A stretch of DNA of 64,000 bases from Halosaccharopolyspora lacisalsi (GCF_014137975.1 NZ_JACGWZ010000002.1:186001-250000), one strand, 5' to 3'; counted from the stretch's first letter, positions 1 through 9,051 are shown. A program made the numbers and translations. The notes: a model not told the origin generated them from the sequence alone.

Positions 1-410
1 AGGTCAGCACCGAGTCAGCACGGTCAATCCTAGTCAGCACCGACCGGTCGCAAAGCATCCCGCATCTCTGCTCGGGAGCATCCCCGGGCAGGCGCCCGCA
101 GATGGCGACCGCGGCGCTGATGGACTTGATCTCGCGGAGCCGCAGGCCGGAGGCGAAACGGTGCAAGTGGTGGGTGCCCGGTGAGCAGGCACAAGGAAGC
201 CCCTGCCGCTCTACCGGGGCACGACAGGGTCAAAGCTTTCAGCGGCTCCTCGGAGCCTTCGAAGACGTTCGGACCCTTCTCCGGCTCCCTCAGGGCCGCC
301 GACGGGTTGTCGAGCGCACTCGCCGACTCGTGACACTGCCACTCGGGGAGGCTGTTGTTCTCCAGGTCCACCACGGCGTTCCCGAGAGCGGCCATAGCGA
401 GCGGGACCAA
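1..410 (-). pseudogene. Possible frameshifted or partial gene of unknown function
   Basis: From a GTG at 410 the minus strand has a frame with strong GC preference at third positions for about 65 codons (N-terminus MVPLAMAALGNAVVDLENN). After about 200-225 that frame loses coding character, while a neighbouring frame becomes coding-like (residues such as HHLHRFASGLRLREIKS) and stays open to the window edge. This suggests one gene with a frameshift, or two adjoining fragments. No family is recognised. It lies 20 bases after the next small minus-strand ORF, so the two may have formed an operon. The 5' boundary and the shift position are estimates made from codon usage by eye. Confidence 0.25.
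3..40. repeat. Short direct repeats GTCAGCAC at window edge
   Basis: The octamer GTCAGCAC occurs at 3, 14 and 33, with a degenerate copy (GTCAATCC) at 23, giving a spacing of about 10-11 bases, close to one helical turn. The array may continue to the left of the window. It overlaps a coding-like frame on the minus strand, so it could be repeated codons rather than a binding array. Confidence 0.35.
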
Positions 411-429
411 CCACCTGCCTCTCCGCTGT

Positions 430-624
430 TCACGACTGTTCCCCCTTCAGGGACGAGTGGCAGTCCGTGCACGTCGGTGTCGGCAGCCAGTCGATCTCGG
501 ACGGTCCGGCCATCGGCACCTCTTCGACCCCGCACACGGACGTTCCGAACTTACGGCCGTCCCCCTTCCGGCCGCCCTTGAACGCGTGCCGCGTCCCGTG
601 CGGCCCCCTCTCGTCCCCGAGCAC
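430..624 (-). CDS. Small Cys-containing protein, unknown function
   Basis: A 64-residue frame with almost uniform G or C at third positions, so probably genuine. It carries a single Cys (SVCG) followed about 25 residues later by a CTDC pair (PTCTDCHSSL), a pattern suggesting a small zinc-binding fold. The GTG at 624 is the only in-frame start candidate before an upstream stop near 718-720, yet coding-like codons (YHYWLPV) continue upstream of it, so the true start may have been lost. It is divergent from the MerR-type gene at 785. No family is recognised with confidence. Confidence 0.45.
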   Translation of the reverse strand: MLGDERGPHGTRHAFKGGRKGDGRKFGTSVCGVEEVPMAGPSEIDWLPTPTCTDCHSSLKGEQS

Positions 625-770
625 GGGGAGCCAGTAGTGGTACCGGCTCCCCGTGCGGTGTCCTGACTGCTTCCGTACCGCTCCTTGCTGGGCTAAATAG
701 TGACAATTGAGACAAAACTAGGCTAAATCTGTATAACGAGCCAATAAGGGCGCGCACGCCGTTCGAGCGT

Positions 771-776
771 TATACC
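771..776 (+). promoter_or_regulatory. Candidate -10 element, possible leaderless start
   Basis: TATACC lies 8 bases before the ATG at 785, and no purine-rich ribosome-binding site is visible between them. That geometry fits a leaderless transcript starting at or next to the ATG, common in actinobacteria. A second TATAAC at 732-737 is an alternative -10. Confidence 0.3.
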
Positions 777-784
777 GTCAAACC

Positions 785-970
785 ATGACGAGTGAGCCGG
801 TGACGACGGGAGCGCTAGCGAGGGCACTCGGGTTGTCTCGCCGGTCGATCGCCCGGTACGCGGAAGCTGGCCAGATCACCCCGGAGTTCACCACTCCCGG
901 TGGGCACCATCGCTGGGACGCGGACAAGGTTCGCCAGCAGCTACGCGACCAGTCCCCTCGACTCCGGTAG
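785..970 (+). CDS. MerR/excisionase-type helix-turn-helix protein
   Basis: This 61-residue protein is almost entirely one winged helix-turn-helix of the MerR/BldC/excisionase type: TGALARALGLSRRSIARYAE forms the HTH and the following TPGGHHRWDADKVRQQL is the usual wing and second helix with the GxHRRW-like signature. There is no effector-binding domain, as in BldC-like small regulators. It probably binds DNA as an oligomer. It stands alone between minus-strand genes, with an AT-rich promoter region at 680-780. The ATG at 785 lacks an obvious Shine-Dalgarno. The family call is firm; the target is unknown. Confidence 0.82.
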   Translation: MTSEPVTTGALARALGLSRRSIARYAEAGQITPEFTTPGGHHRWDADKVRQQLRDQSPRLR

Positions 971-1146
971 CCGACCCGCAAGTGGCTCTCACGAATCCGT
1001 GGAACGGCGACAGACGGACGATCGTCCGAGGTCAAGGTAGACACGGGTCCACAGCCGTGCGGAACCCGGTTGGAGCGGGTGAATCTCGCGCGCCACTCGG
1101 GTCCGGACAGCACCGACATCGAGTCGGACACTGTGGCCGGGCTGGT

Positions 1147-2187
1147 TCAGGCGACGTGGGTGCTGTCGCGGACGGTGCCGACGTACTCCTCCACGAGGTC
1201 CTCCAGCGCGACCACGCCCAGCGGGGTGCCGGAGGCGTCGACGGCCGTGGCGAGGTGGCTGCCGGTGCGACGTAGTGCGGTGAGGGCGTCGTCGAGACGA
1301 GCCTGCACCCGCACCGTCGGAAGGTCGCGCACGCGTGCGGGTTCCACCGGTGTCTCCGGCCTGTCGCCGGCCTGGTCGAGCACGTCCTTGATGTGCAGGT
1401 AGCCGAGCAGTCCGCTGTGATCGGTGCGAACGGGGAACCGGGAGAAGCCGGTGGCCGACACGGCGTTCTCGACGTCTCCCAGGGTCGGATCGCCGGGGAG
1501 GGTCGTCAGCTTCCGCATGGGCACGAAGACCTCGCTGACCGTGCTCTGCACCGAGGACAGGGTCTTGGCCAGCCGGTGGTGTTCGGACTGGTCGATGAGG
1601 CCCTCGCGGCGCGATTCCACCAGCAGTTCGGCCAGTTCCGAGGACGTGTAGGCGGTCTCCAGGTCGTCCTTGGGCTCGACCCGGAGCAACCGGAGCACTC
1701 CGTTGGCCATCATGTTGAACAGCGCGATGAGCGGTCGCGCCACCTTGACGAAGGCCACCAGCAGGGGCACGAACCACAGGGCCAACCGCTCCGGATCGGC
1801 GATGGCCAGGTTCTTGGGCACCATCTCGCCGATCAGCACGTGCAGTATCACCACCAGGGCCAGCGCGACCACGAAGGCCGTCCCGTGCAGCAGCGCGTCG
1901 GGCACCGGCAGGCCGCCGACGAGTTTTTCCAGCTGGTGAGCCACGGCCGGTTCCCCGAGCCGCCCCAGACCCAGCGAGCACAGCGTGATGCCGAGCTGGG
2001 CGCTGGTCAGCATCAACGAGCCTTCCTGGCTGGCGTTGATGACCGTGTGCGCCCGGCCGACGCCCTGCTCGCGCAGGGCTTCCAGCCGATCGCGGCGCGA
2101 GGACAGCAACGAGAACTCCGCGCCGACGAACAGGGCGTTGCACAGCAACAGCAGCAGGCTCAGTACGAGGGCGAAGGTGTCGCTCAT
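1147..2187 (-). CDS. CNNM/CBS-domain membrane protein (HlyC/CorC family), second copy
   Basis: A 346-residue member of the hemolysin-C/CorC-like family. An N-terminal CNNM (DUF21) membrane domain (about residues 1-190; MSDTFALVLSLLLLLCNALFVGAEFSLL, then GEMVPKNLAI) is followed by a CBS pair (about 200-335). CNNM proteins are Mg2+/Na+-linked transporters in characterised bacteria; CBS domains usually bind adenine nucleotides. It lacks the extra C-terminal CorC/HlyC transporter-associated domain present in its neighbour. Its ATG overlaps the stop of the upstream gene by four bases (2184-2187), so the two are translationally coupled and may form a heteromeric complex. Substrate not shown by sequence. 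Confidence 0.92.
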   Translation of the reverse strand: MSDTFALVLSLLLLLCNALFVGAEFSLLSSRRDRLEALREQGVGRAHTVINASQEGSLMLTSAQLGITLCSLGLGRLGEPAVAHQLEKLVGGLPVPDALLHGTAFVVALALVVILHVLIGEMVPKNLAIADPERLALWFVPLLVAFVKVARPLIALFNMMANGVLRLLRVEPKDDLETAYTSSELAELLVESRREGLIDQSEHHRLAKTLSSVQSTVSEVFVPMRKLTTLPGDPTLGDVENAVSATGFSRFPVRTDHSGLLGYLHIKDVLDQAGDRPETPVEPARVRDLPTVRVQARLDDALTALRRTGSHLATAVDASGTPLGVVALEDLVEEYVGTVRDSTHVA

Positions 2188-3548
2188 CGGGCCACCTCCC
2201 GCACGCCCTCGGGCCTGTCGCCGGCGGGGGCCGTCGTGCTGTCGTGCTCACGGGCCAACCGCAGTTCGGCGATGCGGTTCCGGTCCATGCGGGTGACCAT
2301 CAGTCGCCAGCGACCGCTGTCGATGCCGTCTCCGGCCACCGGGATCCGGCCGAGTTCGGCCAGCACGAGTCCGGCCACCGTCTCGTAGTCGCCCTCGGGC
2401 ATCTCGAAGCCCGTCGCCTCCCGGAGTTCGTCGGAGCGGAGAAGCCCCGAGACGAGCCACGTCTCGCGGCCCGCGGAGCGCACGGCTGCCGTCTCGCGGC
2501 GGTCGTGCTCGTCGCGGACGTCGCCGATGATCTCCTCGACCACGTCTTCGAGGCTGACGATGCCCGCCGTGCCGCCGTACTCGTCGACGACGAGGGCCAG
2601 CTGCAGCCCGGAACCCCGCAGTCGGTTCAGCAGCGCGTCACCGTCGAGGGTTTCGGGGACCGTCGGGACGGGCCGGGTCAGCGATCCCACGCGAGTGGTC
2701 TCGCGCTGATTCTGACCCACCCCGAAGGCCTGTTTGACGTGGATCACGCCGTGCACGTCGTCGAGGTCGCCACCGTGGACCGGGAACCGGGAGAACCCGG
2801 TCCGGCGGGCCAGGTCGAGCAGGTCCAGGACGCAGTCCTTCGCCGACAGCGACTCGACCTTCACACGCGGGGTCATCAGTTCGGCGGCGGTGCGCTCGCC
2901 GAAGCGCAGGGACTTGTCCATGAGCTCGGCGGTGGACTCGTCGAGGGTGCCGTGCTCGGCGCTGGAACGCACGATCGAGCCGAGCTCCTCGGCCGAGCGG
3001 GCCGAGCGCAGTTCCTCCTGGGGTTCGACGCCCAGCCGGCGCACGACCCAGTTGGCGCTGTTGTTCATCCCATCGATGAGCCAGCGAAAGATCAGCGAGA
3101 ACCGCGAGTGGTAGCCGGCCACCGCCCGGGCCGTGGGCAGCGAACGAGCGATGGCCAGGTTCTTGGGCACCATCTCACCGAAGACCATCGACAGGGTCGT
3201 GGCCAGCAGGATCGCCAGCGCCAGCGCCAGCGGTACCGCGACCGACTCCGGAATCCCCAGAGCCGTGAACACCGGGCGCACCAGGTCGCCGATGAGGGGT
3301 TCGGCCACGTAGCCGGTGACCAGGGTGGTCAGGGTGATCGCGACCTGGGCGCCGGAGAGCTGGAACGACAGCGAGCGGTGAGCGCGCTGCACGGTCTTGG
3401 CCCGCCGGTCGCCGACTTCGGCCACGTGCGCGTCGACCGCGCTCCGCTCCAGCGAGGTCAGGGAGAACTCGGCAGCCACGGCCAGCGCGGTGCCGAGGGT
3501 GAGCACGGCGACGAACAACAGTCCCAGAACCGCTATCAGGACGTCCAT
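2184..3548 (-). CDS. CNNM/CBS-domain membrane protein with CorC_HlyC domain
   Basis: A 454-residue paralogue of the downstream gene. The CNNM membrane domain spans about residues 1-200 (AVAAEFSLTSLERSAVDAHV; GEMVPKNLAIARSLP), the CBS pair about 215-345 (LMTPRVKVESLSA; VDEYGGTAGIVSLEDVVEEI), and the CorC_HlyC small domain the C-terminus. Such proteins are implicated in divalent-cation or sodium homeostasis. The 4-base overlap with the second copy makes this a two-gene operon of full-length and short paralogues, a common arrangement in actinobacteria. About 210 bases upstream (3549-3758) hold no gene and no clear motif. Confidence 0.94.
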   Translation of the reverse strand: MDVLIAVLGLLFVAVLTLGTALAVAAEFSLTSLERSAVDAHVAEVGDRRAKTVQRAHRSLSFQLSGAQVAITLTTLVTGYVAEPLIGDLVRPVFTALGIPESVAVPLALALAILLATTLSMVFGEMVPKNLAIARSLPTARAVAGYHSRFSLIFRWLIDGMNNSANWVVRRLGVEPQEELRSARSAEELGSIVRSSAEHGTLDESTAELMDKSLRFGERTAAELMTPRVKVESLSAKDCVLDLLDLARRTGFSRFPVHGGDLDDVHGVIHVKQAFGVGQNQRETTRVGSLTRPVPTVPETLDGDALLNRLRGSGLQLALVVDEYGGTAGIVSLEDVVEEIIGDVRDEHDRRETAAVRSAGRETWLVSGLLRSDELREATGFEMPEGDYETVAGLVLAELGRIPVAGDGIDSGRWRLMVTRMDRNRIAELRLAREHDSTTAPAGDRPEGVREVAR

Positions 3549-3758
3549 CAGCGGCTACCTCGCAGCGTGTTCGCCGCTGGGCGCACGTCGCCGCGGTGTT
3601 CGGAGGCGCCGGGTCTTCGACCCGGCCCGATACTGCCGTCGTCAGTCGAGTGTGCCTCGGGCACCGACGTTGTCACTCCTCTACGGAAGGGCTTACGAGG
3701 TATGTCCTCCATTGTATCCCGAGCGCGGCAGCGGAGGAGGAGGCCTTCGCCACCGGAC

Positions 3759-4322
3759 TCAGGGGCGGCGTCCGAGCAGCGCCAGCAGCCGGGTTTGCCC
3801 GCCCGCGTCGGGAGTGACCGGCTGCGGGGGGTCGAAGATGCCCAACCCCTGCATGGACTGCACGTGGGGGGAGAACACGGAGTGCACGGTCTCCACCAGC
3901 TCGGGGTCGAGTTCGTCGTCGATCTCCAGGCCACGCGCCAGGTCCCAGGCGTGCACGGTCAGATCCAGGGTCATCTGCCAGCCGTAGTCCTCGGTGCGGA
4001 TCTTTCCGCCGGTGACGTGGACCTGTCCCCTGACGGCCTTAGGGGCGTCCCAGGCGGCTCGGGCCGCCGCGCTCGCCTCCGCCCACGCCTCGATCGGATC
4101 GGAGCCGAGCTGGTCGCCGTCGAAGCGGTCGCCCACCTGCTCCAGGGTGGCCCCGTCCAGCAGCCAGGGTGCCCAGAGCTGCTCGCTCACGAGGTGGTTG
4201 AGCAGGTCACGGACGTTCCACTCGGTGCAGGGGGTCCGGTTGTCCCACTGGTCCTCCCGCATCCGACGCACCCGGCTGTCGAACTCGCGCATGGCGGTGC
4301 GGTGCGCGGGGAGTAGCTCCAT
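3759..4322 (-). CDS. TIGR03086/DinB-like metal-binding protein (mycothiol-type)
   Basis: A 187-residue four-helix DinB/MDMPI protein of the TIGR03086 type. Metal-ligand histidines are seen in the N-terminal TEWNVRDLLNHLV motif and in the later DLTVHAWDLARGL motif, the signature of mycothiol-dependent maleylpyruvate-isomerase-like proteins. The family probably acts in thiol-linked detoxification or transferase chemistry; the substrate is unknown. I choose ATG 4322 over the TTG at 4337 because GGAGG lies 5 bases before 4322 and is itself inside the longer frame. It is divergent from the POT transporter gene. Confidence 0.85.
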   Translation of the reverse strand: MELLPAHRTAMREFDSRVRRMREDQWDNRTPCTEWNVRDLLNHLVSEQLWAPWLLDGATLEQVGDRFDGDQLGSDPIEAWAEASAAARAAWDAPKAVRGQVHVTGGKIRTEDYGWQMTLDLTVHAWDLARGLEIDDELDPELVETVHSVFSPHVQSMQGLGIFDPPQPVTPDAGGQTRLLALLGRRP

Positions 4323-4560
4323 GGTGTCCTCCGGCAATCAGGCGGTTACATAAAGTGACAAAATAAGGGGTTTCCTTCACCCGTTTGCCTGCGGGCGCTA
4401 CCCCGATAAGCAGAGTGTAGGTACCTGGTGTAGACCTTTGTTTGCTTAAGTGTAATCCTTTCGGGTGTTCCCGGTGCCCTGCGCCGCTACGGACAGTTGT
4501 AGCCTCCCCCACAGTCTGAGTGGCTACAGCCACCATGCACACGTACGAGAGGACGTGATC

Positions 4561-6036
4561 GTGAACACCTCCACGGTTGCGGACCAGCCCGAGGGTAAGG
4601 GCTTCTTCGGCCAGCCCCCGGGCCTGTCCACGCTGTTCTTCACCGAGATGTGGGAACGGTTCTCCTACTACGGTATGCGCGCCATCCTGGCGCTGTACCT
4701 CTACACCACGGTCGCCGAAGGTGGCCTGGGCATCGATGAGAGCATCGCTCTGCCGTTGGTGCTGACCTACGGTTCCGCTGTATACCTGACCGGTGTTGCC
4801 GGTGGCTGGCTGGCCGATCGCATGCTCGGGTCGCAGCGAGCCATCTTCTACGGTGGCGTTCTGATCATGCTCGGCCACGTCTGCATGGCCATCCCCGGCG
4901 GTCTTGCCGCACTGGGAGCTGGGCTCGTGCTGATCGTGCTCGGCACCGGTCTTCTGAAGCCGAATGTCTCCAACGTGGTGGGCGGCCTCTACTCCAAGGA
5001 GGACACACGCAGAGACGCCGGCTTCTCGATCTTCTACACGGGCATCAACATCGGTGCCTTCATCAGCCAGATCCTCACACCGACCCTGCAGACCAACATC
5101 GGTTTCCACTGGGGTTTCGGTGCGGCCGCCGTCGGGATGGCTCTCGGCTTGGTTCAGTACGCTCTCGGACGCGGTCGTCTCGGTGCCGCGGGACGCCAAC
5201 CGGTCAACCCCCTTCCTGCGGACAGCAGGGGACCGGTCCTGGCGCGGATCGCGCTCATCGCCGCAGTCCTGGCGCTCGTTCTCGTGGGGGCAGGAGCGCT
5301 GTGGGGCATCCTCGGGGTGGTCAACACGGTCACCGGTATCGCGATCATTCTGCCGCTGGCCTATTTCATCGTGATGTTCCGCAGTCAGCAGGTCACCAAG
5401 ATGGAGCGGGACCGGCTGCTCGCCTACATCCCGCTTTTCCTGGCCACGGCCGTTTTCTTCATGCTTTTCGAACAGCAGGCCGCCACGTTGGTGGCGGTCA
5501 CGGACTTCCAGACCGACACCAGCGTGTTCGGTTACGAGTTCCCGGTCGGGTGGTTCCAGTCGATTAACCCGTTGGCGATCATCATCCTCGCGCCCCTGTT
5601 CGCGGTGATGTGGACCAAGCTGGGTAACCGTCAGCCTTCCACGCCGGTCAAGTTCGTGGGTGGTCTGGTCTTCGTGGGGATCGCCTTCCTGTGGGTGGTG
5701 TTCTCGAGCCTGTTCACCAACGACGAGGGACTGCTCAACCCGTTCATGATCGGGTTCGTGTTCGTGTTGTTGACCATTGGTGAGCTCATGCTCTCGCCGG
5801 TCGGGCTCTCGGCGACCACCAAGCTGGCACCGCAGGCGTTCTCCTCGCAGACGATGGGGCTGTACTTCCTCGCTCCCGCTTTGGGGCAGGCCGTGGCGGC
5901 GCAGCTGGTGAAGCTGTATTCCGATGCCCATCAGAACCTGTACTTCGGTGGTGTGGGTCTGATGACCATCGTGCTGGGAGGCGTATTGCTTCTGCTGGCG
6001 CCGTGGATCAAGCGCTATATGCGGGGCGTGCTGTAG
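4561..6036 (+). CDS. POT/PTR2 family proton-coupled peptide transporter
   Basis: A 491-residue membrane protein of the proton-dependent oligopeptide transporter family, importing di- and tripeptides. It shows the family ExxERFxYYG motif near the N-terminus (EMWERFSYYGMRAIL) and the PTR2 signature FYTGINIGAFI, with about 14 hydrophobic segments. The GTG at 4561 is preferred because GAGAGGA lies 7 bases upstream; in-frame extension to 4465 adds residues unlike the family. It is monocistronic, ending at the strong hairpin at 6140-6180. Length is typical of bacterial DtpT-type proteins. Confidence 0.95.
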   Translation: MNTSTVADQPEGKGFFGQPPGLSTLFFTEMWERFSYYGMRAILALYLYTTVAEGGLGIDESIALPLVLTYGSAVYLTGVAGGWLADRMLGSQRAIFYGGVLIMLGHVCMAIPGGLAALGAGLVLIVLGTGLLKPNVSNVVGGLYSKEDTRRDAGFSIFYTGINIGAFISQILTPTLQTNIGFHWGFGAAAVGMALGLVQYALGRGRLGAAGRQPVNPLPADSRGPVLARIALIAAVLALVLVGAGALWGILGVVNTVTGIAIILPLAYFIVMFRSQQVTKMERDRLLAYIPLFLATAVFFMLFEQQAATLVAVTDFQTDTSVFGYEFPVGWFQSINPLAIIILAPLFAVMWTKLGNRQPSTPVKFVGGLVFVGIAFLWVVFSSLFTNDEGLLNPFMIGFVFVLLTIGELMLSPVGLSATTKLAPQAFSSQTMGLYFLAPALGQAVAAQLVKLYSDAHQNLYFGGVGLMTIVLGGVLLLLAPWIKRYMRGVL

Positions 6037-6139
6037 ACCGTGTTTTCGTGGGGAGCTCGTTGTCGGGCGGGGCCCCACGGGGCATTGAGTAGTGCTTTTC
6101 GGTGTTTCATCGTTCTTGTTGGCATTGCTGCGGCGCGCG

Positions 6140-6180
6140 AATGATGGGGGCGCACAACCGAGTTGTGCGCTCCCATCATT
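6140..6180. terminator. Bidirectional terminator between POT gene and secreted-protein gene
   Basis: A 19-bp stem (AATGATGGG at 6140 pairing with CCCATCATT ending at 6180, with one G-T wobble) closes a 3-base loop, flanked by T-rich sequence. It sits between convergent genes, and the stop codon of the minus-strand gene (6176-6178) lies inside the right arm. Confidence 0.88.
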
Positions 6181-6631
6181 CTTTGTGGGGCGCTCTCTCG
6201 TTCTTATTCTGTGGACCGAGCGTCCTGGGTAGGCCGGGAAGTGAAGTTTGATTTCGTGTCAGTGAAATTCCCAGCTGGATTTTACGCTTATGTCGGGTGG
6301 GAAAGCACGTTGCTGACGAGGTCTGCCCGGAGGGAATCCATTCGCCGGTGGTCCGCAGTCCCGATCCGGTTTTTGGGTCCTCCCAGGACGTGACAGCCCG
6401 GTATTCCCCGCGTGGGCCAGGTTGGCACCGGAAGTTATGTGTCATGTAAACCGCGTTGTGATCCAGCCAGACATCGCATCCTGGTGGTACTCCGGCTGTG
6501 GATGCCGGGGGTTCAACGGGATCTGCTGCAGCAGCGTTGGTGCTTCCCCATGAAACGGACCCGAGTGCTGTCAACGGCATCGTTGCAGAAGCGACCAGAG
6601 TCGCGGTGATCCAATTTTTGAGTCGTTTCAT
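6176..6631 (-). CDS. Secreted small protein, unknown function
   Basis: A 151-residue protein with a clear Sec signal peptide: basic MKRLKN, a hydrophobic stretch and likely cleavage after about residue 36 (NAAAADP). The mature part is Gly/Pro/Arg-rich with three Cys (PGCDVW, FRCQPG, ATCFPT) and no recognisable catalytic motif. AAGGGA sits 6 bases before the ATG. The gene and its upstream region (6632-6783) are clearly lower in GC than neighbours, suggesting recent transfer or relaxed selection. Its stop codon is inside the terminator stem. I do not recognise a family. Confidence 0.68.
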   Translation of the reverse strand: MKRLKNWITATLVASATMPLTALGSVSWGSTNAAAADPVEPPASTAGVPPGCDVWLDHNAVYMTHNFRCQPGPRGEYRAVTSWEDPKTGSGLRTTGEWIPSGQTSSATCFPTRHKRKIQLGISLTRNQTSLPGLPRTLGPQNKNERAPHKE

Positions 6632-6783
6632 TTGTTTCCCTTGGATTGGATTGATTATTGTTGATCAATGCGGAGAACAGCATGGAGATATGACTGATGA
6701 CAAGAGATTGATGCTTGGTTCCAGTGGTCTTTGCGACATCACCGGTTTCGAACAGATGAAGTGGTTGCCCGCCTGCCGAGCCG

Positions 6784-8895
6784 TCAGCGGGCCGAGGAGT
6801 TCTCGGACTCCTGGTGAGTGGTTCTACCGGCCTCCCGGGCCAGGTCTTCGAGCGTCTGGCTGACCCGGTCCAGCAGTTTGATGCTGCGGTGCAGCGAGGT
6901 GGGGCCGGTGTTCAGCGACTCGGCGATGTCGTGCAGGACTTCGGAGTGCTGCCGTGCGGGCCGCAGGGCGTCTTCGAAGTTCCGGTCCGCCCCGTCGGTC
7001 AGTGCCCCGGCCGCGTCGGCCAGCGCCCACAGCAGTTCCGCGACTCGGTTGCGGGTGTCCGCGTCGGACATCTCCACAGCCGTCGGTAGCACCACGGCCA
7101 GGTTGCGCACGTAGTAGGCACACCCGCTGATCAGCGTCAGCCACCGGCTGAGCTGGCTGCGGTGGGAGCGCCACCGGTAGGTGGTCAGTGGCCGAGCACG
7201 GTTGAGCAACTGCTGGAGCCGGTCGTCGAGATCCCGTACAGACTCACGCATCCCCGCGACGGTTTCTCCGGTGCTGGCGTCATTGCCGCTCTCGCGCAGC
7301 AGGTCGCGCAGACTCCCCAGGAACTCCCTGGAACGGGTCTGAACGACCGAGCTGGTTCGGGTCGGCAGGATCAGCACCGCAGCCAGCACTCCGGCCGCCG
7401 CACCCAGCGCGGTCTCCGCCAACCTGGTGCCCAGCACCGAGACGTCGAAGATCCCGAGGATTCCGTAGAGGATTCCCAGCAACGTGGTGATGAAGAAGGT
7501 CGCCACGGCGTAGGCGTAGCCGATGAAGTAGAAGGCCACGAACACGCACAGCAGCACCAGGGCGAACTCGAGCGGGGTGTTGCCGGTGACCTGGACGGCG
7601 ACCAGGATCCCGAAGACCACCCCGAGCAGCGTTCCCACCGTTCGTTGCCAGGCGCGCACCAGCAGTTCGCCACGGCTGTTGGTGCTGATGAACACCACGA
7701 AAGCGGTGATCACCGCCCAGTACCAGCGGTTCGGGGAGACCAACTGTCCGAACACGATGGCCAGACCCGCCGCACAGGTGACCTGGACCGCCGTGCGGAC
7801 CTCCTGCCGTTGCAGCCCGGTGCTCTCCGCTTCCTCCTCGCGTTCGGTCTCCTCCTGCTCCTCCTGCTCGGAGCTCTCGCTCGTGGCGGGGGAGGTCGAG
7901 CTGCTCCTGCCGAGTTCGGCGGTGGCCGCGGCGAGATCGGCCAGGCCGGCACCGAGTCGTCGGATCGTCATCGCCAGCTCGGCGGACTCCTCCCGCTCGA
8001 CGCGGTCGGCCACCCGGTGGCTGGTTTCACGGACCTCGGCGGGGGTGGTGCGCACCACGTCCAGCAGGGAGCGCAGTGCCCGCGGCACCGTCGTACCGGG
8101 CTGGTCGATCGCCCGGAGCAGTGGCGTGAGAAGGTTCTCCGCGGCGAGCTCGATGTCGAGGATGCGCTGCCGCAGCTTCTCCCGACCGGACTCGTCGAGT
8201 CCCGTGAGCTGTTGCACGGTGCTCTCCAGCATCAGCGCCGTCTCGTTGAGCTGGGTCGAGCGGTTGTTCAGCTGCTTGCGCCGCTGCGTCGAACCGGGGT
8301 TCTCCGTCACGTCACGGACGGCGTGCAGGAGCGCGTACACCTGCGCTCGCAGGGTGCGCCGCCCCCGGTCGAGGATGCCCTGGGGATTGTCGGGCAGGAC
8401 GACGAAGCGCAGCACGAAGGCGACCAGAGCCCCGCAGACACCGGCGAGCACCATGTACGGCAGCTGGGCGAAGCTCGGCTTCAGGAACATGGCGAAGAAA
8501 TAGCCGAAGAAGCCGACCATTCCCAGCGCGAAGTACCGCGACCCGAACCGCCGGATGTAGGTGGCGACGAAAATCACCACCAGGAACACCAGTACCTTGA
8601 CCACCGGTAACGGTTGGGTCGTGGTGGCCAGTAACAACGTCACGGCGGCCGGGAGTGGTACGAGCAGGGTGGTGATCCGGCGTTGGCGGTCGGTCTCGTC
8701 GTTGACCGCCACGATCGCCTGGATCGCCACGACCGCCCCGACGATCGCCGTGGGCAGGGGCTGCCCCCACCAGCCCAGCAGCGGGATCATGATCACTACG
8801 GTGAGCCCGACCGAGGACACCGCGCGCGTGGCCCGCCGCAGCCGCCTCAGGGCCGGATCGGAGGCGATGAAGCGGTTCCACCACTCGCTCCACAT
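6784..8895 (-). CDS. FUSC-family (fusaric acid resistance-like) membrane protein
   Basis: A 703-residue integral membrane protein with two blocks of about six transmembrane segments (roughly residues 25-170 and 375-510) separated by a long cytosolic helical region, and a C-terminal helical tail. This two-block architecture is that of FUSC/aromatic-acid exporter-like proteins (PF13515 type). A very acidic linker (SEQEEQEETEREEEAES) occurs near residue 350. FUSC relatives export aromatic acids and other toxic compounds; the substrate here is unknown. The TetR gene 156 bases upstream is on the same strand, but its close relatives control aconitase, so regulation of this gene by it is only a possibility. 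Confidence 0.88.
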   Translation of the reverse strand: MWSEWWNRFIASDPALRRLRRATRAVSSVGLTVVIMIPLLGWWGQPLPTAIVGAVVAIQAIVAVNDETDRQRRITTLLVPLPAAVTLLLATTTQPLPVVKVLVFLVVIFVATYIRRFGSRYFALGMVGFFGYFFAMFLKPSFAQLPYMVLAGVCGALVAFVLRFVVLPDNPQGILDRGRRTLRAQVYALLHAVRDVTENPGSTQRRKQLNNRSTQLNETALMLESTVQQLTGLDESGREKLRQRILDIELAAENLLTPLLRAIDQPGTTVPRALRSLLDVVRTTPAEVRETSHRVADRVEREESAELAMTIRRLGAGLADLAAATAELGRSSSTSPATSESSEQEEQEETEREEEAESTGLQRQEVRTAVQVTCAAGLAIVFGQLVSPNRWYWAVITAFVVFISTNSRGELLVRAWQRTVGTLLGVVFGILVAVQVTGNTPLEFALVLLCVFVAFYFIGYAYAVATFFITTLLGILYGILGIFDVSVLGTRLAETALGAAAGVLAAVLILPTRTSSVVQTRSREFLGSLRDLLRESGNDASTGETVAGMRESVRDLDDRLQQLLNRARPLTTYRWRSHRSQLSRWLTLISGCAYYVRNLAVVLPTAVEMSDADTRNRVAELLWALADAAGALTDGADRNFEDALRPARQHSEVLHDIAESLNTGPTSLHRSIKLLDRVSQTLEDLAREAGRTTHQESENSSAR

Positions 8896-9051
8896 CCGTT
8901 GCCAGGCTCCTTTCCGTCGGCGCGCGCCCGGCCTCGGCGACTCTCCCTCGGCAACTCCTGGCGTGTGCGACAGTACGCGCCGCCGTGGTGATCGGCATCG
9001 TGTGAAACCGATGGCTCGCGGAGCTGGCGGGGAGTTCCGTGCCTGGAAGGC

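Noticed and set aside
2244-4316. A 690-codon plus-strand frame over the CNNM genes
   Set aside because: Shadow of two well-supported minus-strand genes; no motif or ribosome site.
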